From contig DPJB01000019.1 of the NCBI GenBank assembly GCA_003543245.1, positions 12,164 to 19,136 on the forward strand: a stretch of DNA of 6,973 nt. Reading direction: 5' to 3'. This DNA comes from Moraxellaceae bacterium. Its GTDB lineage: Bacteria > Pseudomonadota > Gammaproteobacteria > Pseudomonadales > Moraxellaceae. The position numbers and the translations under genes were made by a program. Position 1 is the first letter of the stretch. The number at the start of each line of letters is the position of its first letter. The notes under the pieces were generated by a model. The model saw nothing but the letters and a program-made list of their open reading frames with translations, did no database searches and was not told the origin of the DNA. Positions 1-4,931 of the stretch are shown here, piece by piece.

Positions 1-17
1 AGCGCGATGCCGGTCAT
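1..17 (-). CDS. plsX: Probable start of plsX (phosphate acyltransferase), only the first codons
   Basis: On the minus strand an ATG lies at 15-17, six bases after the rpmF stop codon, and reads M-T-G-I-A before the window ends. Five residues cannot identify a protein. The call rests on context: in E. coli, Pseudomonas and most gammaproteobacteria the gene directly after rpmF is plsX, which makes acyl-phosphate from acyl-ACP for phospholipid synthesis, and PlsX proteins begin with a short stretch of this kind before their glycine-rich segment. No strong ribosome binding site is seen; the purine-rich end of rpmF (GAAGAA) would have to serve, so translational coupling to rpmF is plausible. The true start could also lie beyond the left edge. 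Confidence 0.35.
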
Positions 18-23
18 CGACGA

Positions 24-206
24 TTATTCTTCGTCTTTGCTCGGGAACAGCTGACGACCACGGTACACGCCGTCTTTGGTCACGTGGTGACGCAGATGCG
101 TTTCACCGGTTTCCTGATCGACCGACAGGGTCGGGCCGGTCAGGGCATCGTGCGCACGACGCATGTCACGTGCGGAACGGCTTTTGCGGTTTTGTTGAAC
201 GGCCAT
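24..206 (-). CDS. rpmF: 50S ribosomal protein L32
   Basis: A 60-residue basic protein starting MAVQQNRKSRS, with the L32 hallmarks MRRAHDAL (residues 15-22), THLRHH (36-41) and YRGR (48-51). It matches E. coli L32 (57 residues) nearly end to end. L32 is a small protein of the large ribosomal subunit. This copy has no cysteine at all, so it is the zinc-free form and lacks the two Cys pairs found in L32 of some other bacteria. The start is secure: family-typical N-terminus and a GGAG ribosome binding site (complement of 214-217) seven bases upstream. It lies 35 bases after yceD and just before the presumed plsX, the conserved operon order. The acidic Lys-Asp-Glu-Glu end is slightly longer than in E. 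coli. No separate terminator or convincing own promoter is visible, so co-transcription with yceD is likely. Confidence 0.98.
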   Translation of the reverse strand: MAVQQNRKSRSARDMRRAHDALTGPTLSVDQETGETHLRHHVTKDGVYRGRQLFPSKDEE

Positions 207-241
207 GACAGGACTCCGGAACTAAAATTAACAGTTTAAAA

Positions 242-772
242 TCATTTCTCTTCGGGGTGGCCTTTCAAACCGGCCAACACCTGAAACGGGTTTTCGCGAG
301 CAGGCTCTTCCACGACGTCATCATCTGTTGTCGCTTCAATCTGCAGTGCTTCACAACTTTCGTGCACTGGCACCAGCGGCAACGAGAGAATCAGCTCGTC
401 TTCCAGCGCCTCCAGCAAGTCCAGTCGACCTTCTTCATCGAGCACCAGGAAATCGGCCTCGTCTGACAGCTGATCAGCATCTTCTTCGCTGCGCAGAAGA
501 AAAAGGGACACACTTGACTGCTCTGTGCAGGTCACCGGCTCAAGGCAGCGCTGGCAGGCCAACTGAACCGTCGCGCCAAGCTCTGCGTCGAGTTTCATCA
601 GTCCTTGCGCATCACGCGAGACCTTGCAATGCACCTTGATCTCACCGGTATCACTGACCACTCCCTCCCGCACGCGGGGGAACGCCGCGAGCGGAAAGAC
701 CTGATCGATCTCGCCTTCGCGGTCCGCCCATTTCTGGGCATCAATGAGATGCGGCAGGGACCCGGCTAACAT
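242..772 (-). CDS. yceD: YceD / DUF177 family protein (23S rRNA accumulation protein)
   Basis: A 176-residue, strongly acidic protein of the DUF177 family. Family features seen: the Cys-Gln-Arg-Cys motif at residues 73-76 (C73, C76), followed by the acidic segment with LDLLEALEDELILSLPLVPVH (split: residues 117-126 and 127-137), and the C-terminal NPFQVLAGLK (161-170). Family members in E. coli and plants have been linked to 23S rRNA processing or accumulation; the biochemical activity is not settled. The gene almost always precedes rpmF, as here, which fits a role in large-subunit assembly. The ATG at 770-772 is chosen because the N-terminus (MLAGSLPHLIDAQKWADR) resembles Pseudomonas homologues as I recall them and the next in-frame Met is residue 59. 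No Shine-Dalgarno sequence precedes it, and the predicted promoter ends only nine bases upstream, so the mRNA may have practically no leader. Confidence 0.93.
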   Translation of the reverse strand: MLAGSLPHLIDAQKWADREGEIDQVFPLAAFPRVREGVVSDTGEIKVHCKVSRDAQGLMKLDAELGATVQLACQRCLEPVTCTEQSSVSLFLLRSEEDADQLSDEADFLVLDEEGRLDLLEALEDELILSLPLVPVHESCEALQIEATTDDDVVEEPARENPFQVLAGLKGHPEEK

Positions 773-781
773 AGGCGCGCG

Positions 782-810
782 ATAATACGGATTCGACCTG
801 TGGCTGTCAA
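782..810 (-). promoter_or_regulatory. Sigma-70 promoter for yceD-rpmF(-plsX)
   Basis: On the minus strand a perfect -35 box TTGACA (complement of 805-810) is followed by exactly 17 bases and a -10 box TATTAT (complement of 782-787), five of six matches to TATAAT. Transcription should start near 774-776, giving a leader of about 2-4 bases before the yceD ATG (A at 772). The match is strong enough to expect high constitutive expression, as suits a ribosomal protein operon. The GC-rich bases after the -10 (CGCGCG) form a discriminator of the kind seen at stringently controlled promoters; that link is inference. Confidence 0.8.
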
Positions 811-858
811 AAGAAAAACCATTGTATTCTCCCGGGTTTAGGGGCCCCCGAGATCACC

Positions 859-1449
859 ATGCCACCGACCCACCCGACCATCCTGCTGGCATCATCCTCG
901 CCGGCTCGGCGCACCCTGCTGGAAAAGCTGGGGCTGCCGTTTGGCATCGCCAGTCCGGACATCGACGAAGCCGCCCTTCCGGGTGAGGATGCCAAAACCC
1001 TGGTGACCCGGCTGAGCCGGGCCAAGGCACTGGCGCTGGCGACGACGCATCCGGACAGCCTGATCATCGGCTCGGACCAGGTACTGACCCTGGACAACGA
1101 AACCCTGAGCAAACCCGGCACACACGAGCGCGCCCGGGCCCAGCTTGAGCGGCTGTCCGGCCAAACCGTGACTTTCCACACCGGGATCTGCCTGCTAAAT
1201 ACCCGCACCGGACAGCATCAGGTAACGGCCGAACCATTCGAGGTCAGCTTTCGCCATCTCAATCCGGAACAGATTGAGCGCTACCTGCTGGCGGACCAGC
1301 CCTATGGCTGTGCCGGCAGCTTCAAGGCCGAGGCGCTGGGAATCACGCTGTTCAAGCGCTTTCACGGACGCGACCCCAACAGCCTGATCGGCCTGCCACT
1401 GATGGCGCTGGTTGACTTCCTGCTGGCGGAGGGCGTGGTACTGCCCTGA
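859..1449 (+). CDS. yceF: Maf-family nucleotide pyrophosphatase, YceF type (7-methyl-GTP)
   Basis: A 196-residue Maf/HAM1-fold protein. Seen: the N-terminal substrate loop LLASSSPARRTLL (residues 9-21), the catalytic-site GSDQV (71-75, D73), SKP (84-86), CAGSFKAE (151-158) and GRDPNSLIGLPL (170-181). It resembles E. coli YceF closely across its length, especially IIGSDQV, EPF.V.FRHL and CAGSFK, rather than YhdE (the dTTP/UTP type), so hydrolysis of 7-methyl-GTP to the monophosphate is the likely activity. The role is house-cleaning of modified nucleotides in the cytoplasm. It is divergent from yceD, a common arrangement. The ATG fits family length; the only SD-like run (AGGGG, 840-844) is 14 bases upstream, farther than usual, so initiation may be weak. 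No convincing promoter of its own was found in the 86-base gap. It ends ten bases before a strong terminator. Confidence 0.95.
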   Translation: MPPTHPTILLASSSPARRTLLEKLGLPFGIASPDIDEAALPGEDAKTLVTRLSRAKALALATTHPDSLIIGSDQVLTLDNETLSKPGTHERARAQLERLSGQTVTFHTGICLLNTRTGQHQVTAEPFEVSFRHLNPEQIERYLLADQPYGCAGSFKAEALGITLFKRFHGRDPNSLIGLPLMALVDFLLAEGVVLP

Positions 1450-1458
1450 GCACCACAC

Positions 1459-1494
1459 AAAAAAACAGGGAAGCCATTGGCCTCCCCGTTTTTT
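1459..1494. terminator. Bidirectional intrinsic terminator between maf and sppA
   Basis: An inverted repeat GGGAAGCC (1468-1475) - ATT - GGCCTCCC (1479-1486), with one A/C mismatch, is flanked by seven A (1459-1465) on the left and six T (1489-1494) on the right. Read on the plus strand it is a hairpin plus T run ending maf; read on the minus strand it is the same for the rluC-HAD-sppA transcript, whose last gene stops at 1539. The A and T runs can pair and lengthen the stem. Confidence 0.88.
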
Positions 1495-1538
1495 GTACAG
1501 CCTATATAAGCCGCAGCAATGCTTTTTGGTCGAACCAA

Positions 1539-2519
1539 TCAGCGCAATTGTGGGCCCTGTGCCGGAGCAACCCTTGCAGCCACAGCAGTACCAACACTTG
1601 CACCAAAGCGGCCAAGCAGGCTGTCCAGCGGATTTTCTGATACCGAGTAGTCCACCAGCTTTTCGGCACCGACCACGGTACGGGCGACCGAGTCGACCGA
1701 GCCAAAACCATCGGCAAGCCCCAGCTCCACTGCCTGCTGCCCCGTCCAGAAAAGACCACTGAAGATATCGGGACTTTCCTTGAGGCGCTGGCCACGCCCC
1801 TGCTTTACGGCAGCCACAAACTGCTGATGAATGGCATCCAGCATCATCTTGATATGCGCCTTGTCTTCCGGCCTGACTGGTGCAAACGGGCTCATGAGCG
1901 CCTTGTTCTCGCCAGCCGTCAGGGTTCGGTCCTCGATACCCAGCTTCTGCATCAATCCCTCAACACCGAAGCCCTGCATGATCACGCCAATGGACCCCAC
2001 CAGACTGCCTGGTGCAACGTAAATCTGGTCGGCTGCCGCAGCTATATAATAGGCGCCGCTGGCACCCATGTCGGTAATGACGGCGTATACCTTCTTGCTC
2101 TTGTGAATGCTGCGGAGACGCCGGATTTCCTCATATACATAGGCCGACTGCACCGGACTTCCACCCGGACTGTTGATTTCGAGCACGACAGCCTGGCTGT
2201 GCGGTGACTCGAATGCGGCCCGAAGCCCCTCAATGATCATGGCAGCATTGGCCGGGGAATCGTCAGAAATCTCTCCCTGAACACTCACCACTGCCGTGTG
2301 CTTGCCAGCGATGGCCGCGGTTTCAACCGAGTCGCCGCCGAATAGCAACCAGAGCAGAACAGTCAGGTAGGCGAATGTCAGCACCCGGAACAAAATGCTC
2401 CAGCGACGGGCACGACGCTGCTCGTCCACTGACGCCATTACCACTTTTTCCAGCAGCTCCCACTCACGCCCTTTCGGTCCTGCCGACGGCGGAGTTGTTC
2501 CCCAGGGGTTATCAGCCAT
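1539..2519 (-). CDS. sppA: Signal peptide peptidase SppA, short (single-domain) S49 serine peptidase
   Basis: A 326-residue membrane peptidase. Residues 1-40 are hydrophilic and basic near the end (RRARRW, 35-40), followed by one membrane segment (about 41-60) with no cleavage site evident, so the protein is probably anchored with its catalytic domain outside the inner membrane. The S49 fold follows: substrate-binding INSPGGSP (115-122), nucleophile Ser154 in MGASGAYY, and likely general base Lys206 in AGENKAL. The Ser-Lys spacing of 52 matches the short SppA of Bacillus (S147/K199). It is about half the length of E. coli SppA (618 residues), so several subunits must assemble to make the active sites. 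It degrades leftover signal peptides in the membrane. The start has a GGAG site six bases upstream (complement of 2526-2529). Last gene of the rluC operon, 47 bases after the HAD gene. Confidence 0.95.
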   Translation of the reverse strand: MADNPWGTTPPSAGPKGREWELLEKVVMASVDEQRRARRWSILFRVLTFAYLTVLLWLLFGGDSVETAAIAGKHTAVVSVQGEISDDSPANAAMIIEGLRAAFESPHSQAVVLEINSPGGSPVQSAYVYEEIRRLRSIHKSKKVYAVITDMGASGAYYIAAAADQIYVAPGSLVGSIGVIMQGFGVEGLMQKLGIEDRTLTAGENKALMSPFAPVRPEDKAHIKMMLDAIHQQFVAAVKQGRGQRLKESPDIFSGLFWTGQQAVELGLADGFGSVDSVARTVVGAEKLVDYSVSENPLDSLLGRFGASVGTAVAARVAPAQGPQLR

Positions 2520-2566
2520 TATCTACTCCAGATGCAGGCAGTATCGCCCGCAAAGAATTGGTGAGG

Positions 2567-3214
2567 TTATAGCGAACGCAAGTGCCCTGCCAAGGCAAAC
2601 AGGTCATCAACAATATCAAGAGGGCCAAACGCACGCAGAGCCTTGGTCTCATGAACTCCATGTGCAATGCCGATACGCGGCATGCCTGCGCGCTTGGCCA
2701 TCTCCATATCAAAAGTGGTATCACCAATCATGATGGCATCCCTGGGTCGCAGACGGGTTTCCGCAAGGATTTCGTACAGCATCCGGGGATCCGGCTTGGA
2801 GACGGTTTCATCTGCCGTACGACTGAGGTCAAACGCAGTGGTAAGACCTGTTTTTATAAGCACCCTGTCAAGACCGATCCGGCTTTTCCCCGTGGCTACC
2901 GCCAGCAGGAACCCCCTGTCACGGAGCTCGTGCAGCAGCTCTGTCGCACCAGGAAAAAGATCGCTGCTGCCGGCAGACCCTGCCACAAAGTGCCTGGCAT
3001 AACCCAGGCGAATTGCCTCACGGGTGTCGGCATCCTGCCGAGGGAAAAGACGCTCAATGGCCTCTGGCAAGCCAAGACCAATGATGTGACGGACAGCCTC
3101 ATAGGTTGGTACGACCAATTCAAGATCATGCGCCGCCATCTGCATGCAATGCACGATCTGGCGCTCGGAATCCATGAGCGTGCCATCCCAATCAAAAATG
3201 ATCAGCTTAGCCAC
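2567..3214 (-). CDS. HAD-superfamily phosphatase (phosphoglycolate phosphatase-like), substrate unknown
   Basis: A 215-residue soluble HAD hydrolase with all four motifs: I, FDWDGTLMDS with Asp8 (nucleophile) and Asp10 (acid/base); II, AVATGKS with Thr108; III, SKPDP with Lys140; IV, GDTTFDM with Asp165 and Asp169 for magnesium. A helical cap occupies roughly residues 15-85, as in the Gph/PGP subfamily. Such enzymes remove phosphate from small molecules; the substrate cannot be read from sequence. The same position next to rluC is occupied by an uncharacterised hydrolase in Pseudomonas. The start is GTG (3212-3214), chosen because it gives the exact HAD N-terminus MAKLIIFDWDG and has a GGAG site (complement of 3225-3228) ten bases upstream. 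It overlaps the rluC stop (3207-3209) by eight bases, suggesting translational coupling. It is complete and shows no sign of decay. Confidence 0.93.
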   Translation of the reverse strand: MAKLIIFDWDGTLMDSERQIVHCMQMAAHDLELVVPTYEAVRHIIGLGLPEAIERLFPRQDADTREAIRLGYARHFVAGSAGSSDLFPGATELLHELRDRGFLLAVATGKSRIGLDRVLIKTGLTTAFDLSRTADETVSKPDPRMLYEILAETRLRPRDAIMIGDTTFDMEMAKRAGMPRIGIAHGVHETKALRAFGPLDIVDDLFALAGHLRSL

Positions 3215-4163
3215 GACGCAGATTCTCCAGCACCGCCTCGAGATCTGGCTCCAGCGGGCAGGTCAATCTTAATGACTTGGTCATACCAGCCAGTTTTAAA
3301 TTGAGGTCGCGAGCATGCAGGAAGAGGCGCGTTGACCCATAGGCCTTCATGGCCTTGTTGACGTCATCGTTGCCGTACTTCTCGTCACCAACCAGTGCAT
3401 GGCCCAGGTACTGGGCATGCACGCGAATCTGATGGGTGCGCCCTGTCTTTGGCCGGGCCTCCACCAATGTGGTGTTACCAATTCTGTCCAGTACCTTGAA
3501 CTCGGTCAGCGCCTCCTTGCCATCTCGCGCCACCCGGACAATGCGCTCACCATTGGGCAGATTGGTCTTGAGCAGGGGAGCATTAACGGTATGCTCCGCC
3601 CCCTTGAGGCGACCAGACAACAAAGCCACGTACACCTTCTGGACCCTCCCCTCGCGCAGCTGGTCATGCAGATCGCGCAGCACACTGCGCTTCTCGGCCA
3701 CCATGAGCAGGCCGGAAGTATCCCGGTCAAGGCGGTGCACCAGCTCCAGAAAAGGCTTTTCCGGCAACACCACGCGCAGCGCTTCGATCACGCCCCAAGC
3801 CACGCCACTGCCGCCATGCACGGCCAGTCCGGCAGGTTTGTTGATGACGAGCAGGCCATCCTGTTCGTAAATGATGCGGCTTTTGAGGTCGCGACTGATG
3901 CCGGCACCCGGCTGCACCGGTGCGGCTGCCTCGGCCAGGCGCAGGGGCGGCACACGAATGATGTCGCCCGCTGCCACCCGGTAATCCGGCTTGATGCGAC
4001 CCTTGTTTACCCGGACTTCGCCGGTGCGCAGGATGCGATAAACCAGCGTTCGCGGGGCTCCCTTGAGCTGGGTGATCAGGAAATTGTCGATGCGCTGGCC
4101 GGCAGAATCTTCCGGAACGGTGAGGAACCGGGCGGCGGCCGCCGCTGCTTCGTGGGAAGACAT
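3207..4163 (-). CDS. rluC: 23S rRNA pseudouridine synthase RluC (955/2504/2580)
   Basis: A 318-residue RluA-family enzyme. An N-terminal S4 RNA-binding domain (about residues 22-72, with GQRIDNFL and YRILRTGEVRVNKGR) precedes the catalytic domain (about 95-310). The active-site motif HRLDRDTSG (143-151) places the catalytic aspartate at Asp146, and GRTHQIRVH (241-249) is the second family signature. Similarity to E. coli RluC runs through the whole length, and the neighbour is rne as in E. coli, so RluC (three 23S rRNA sites near the peptidyl transferase centre) is preferred over RluD or RluA. The ATG at 4161-4163 is the first possible start, since a stop lies in frame three codons upstream; the SD is weak (TAAGTG, complement of 4171-4176). 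The alanine run at residues 6-11 is an ordinary variable N-terminus. First gene of the rluC-HAD-sppA run. Confidence 0.96.
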   Translation of the reverse strand: MSSHEAAAAAARFLTVPEDSAGQRIDNFLITQLKGAPRTLVYRILRTGEVRVNKGRIKPDYRVAAGDIIRVPPLRLAEAAAPVQPGAGISRDLKSRIIYEQDGLLVINKPAGLAVHGGSGVAWGVIEALRVVLPEKPFLELVHRLDRDTSGLLMVAEKRSVLRDLHDQLREGRVQKVYVALLSGRLKGAEHTVNAPLLKTNLPNGERIVRVARDGKEALTEFKVLDRIGNTTLVEARPKTGRTHQIRVHAQYLGHALVGDEKYGNDDVNKAMKAYGSTRLFLHARDLNLKLAGMTKSLRLTCPLEPDLEAVLENLRRG

Positions 4164-4204
4164 GGAAATTCACTTATCTATCAAGGAGCTGGGCCCGATT
4201 GTTC

Positions 4205-4234
4205 TTGGCCACAGGCGAATGCTGCTGCTATAGT
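4205..4234 (+). promoter_or_regulatory. Candidate sigma-70 promoter for rne
   Basis: TTGGCC (4205-4210, four of six to TTGACA), an 18-base spacer, then TATAGT (4229-4234, five of six to TATAAT). Transcription from about 4241 would give rne a leader near 690 bases, longer than the E. coli one. The -10 lies inside an imperfect palindrome, GCTGCTATAGTAGC (4225-4238), which could bind a regulator or be chance. It is the best plus-strand promoter I could find in the intergenic region, but weaker matches closer to rne cannot be excluded. Confidence 0.35.
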
Positions 4235-4262
4235 AGCTGGTCGCTTGCAGAATCGGGTCGAA

Positions 4263-4323
4263 GGCTTCCGGGCATATTACAATTTGCCCGCCAGCCAAAA
4301 GGGTCTCCATTGTACAGGAAGCC
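4263..4323 (+). promoter_or_regulatory. Possible folded element in the rne leader
   Basis: GGCTTCC (4263-4269) can pair perfectly with GGAAGCC (4317-4323). Directly inside it, GGGCA (4270-4274) pairs with TGCCC (4285-4289) around an AU-rich ten-base loop (TATTACAATT), so the two stems could stack. It would lie about 20 bases after the proposed transcription start. AU-rich single-stranded loops next to stems are typical RNase E cleavage sites, which would suit autoregulation. A seven-base inverted repeat within this distance is not rare by chance in a region this size, so the element is tentative. Confidence 0.25.
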
Positions 4324-4931
4324 CTGAACCAGTGTCGCGAGCAGTTGCAGATTCTTGCCCGCCATCGTTCCCCGGCCCATGTGCCCAGGTATGATGCGCG
4401 TGAGGCGTAATGCAGCCGCCCGGCCCCGTTCCACGCCTGCCAGTGACAGCCATGACGGCAGGGACCGCACCCCGCCAGCCCCCGCGCCTTTTATCGACGT
4501 GGCCAGGCTGCAAACCATGCACCTCCCCCGTCCTGGCAAACGCAGCAACAACGAGGCCACTTGCCCCGCCCGCCTTCCGGCACTGCCGGCCCGGTCAGTT
4601 CAGGTGTCACCTCATGAGTGGCGGACATCCGCCTGTTAAAACCATTTGCACCAGGCAAGTGGAGCGCTGTCGATAGCGGGTAACGAATGAATTCCGGGAG
4701 ACATCAAGGTGTTTCCCCGCCGGCCGGGCCAACAGCCCCGTTCCGGGCCACAAGCCCGTGATTGCTGGCACTGTGTGTACGAACGCAGGTTTCTGCTGAA
4801 TCATGCCGGCATGCCCGGCAAGCGGAATCCGCGCTGCAGCACTTCCCAACAGGAGGCCGCAGTCCCGTTACCACCGTCGCCCACTACCGTTGGCGTTCCT
4901 GCCCAGAGTGCCGGAACCCATTGGGTAGACC

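Larger units (their letters stand above)
4164..4931. other. Divergent rluC/rne intergenic region, likely containing the long rne leader
   Basis: 768 bases without a credible gene. Short open frames on both strands (for example 4355-4639 and 4709-4966) have no recognisable family, no good ribosome binding site and a composition expected of non-coding GC-rich DNA. The region is rich in small inverted repeats: 4577-4589 (CCGGC-ACT-GCCGG), 4600-4611 area (AGGTG-T-CACCT), 4620-4633 (GGCGG-ACAT-CCGCC), 4804-4820 (TGCCGG-CATGC-CCGGCA) and 4916-4926 (ACCC-ATT-GGGT). In E. coli, rne has a 361-base leader whose hairpins let RNase E cut its own mRNA, and a conserved rne-leader RNA is known in Pseudomonas. 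A leader with the same job here is inference from position; I cannot match a known motif. I found no clear promoter for rluC on the minus strand. Confidence 0.6.

Noticed and set aside
1523..1538. Hairpin TTGGT-CGA-ACCAA beside the sppA stop codon
   Set aside because: Five base pairs only and no T run on the relevant strand; the strong bidirectional terminator at 1459-1494 already explains termination.
3399..4394. A 331-codon open frame on the plus strand
   Set aside because: It is antisense to rluC for most of its length and has no family features; rluC on the other strand has every active-site motif.
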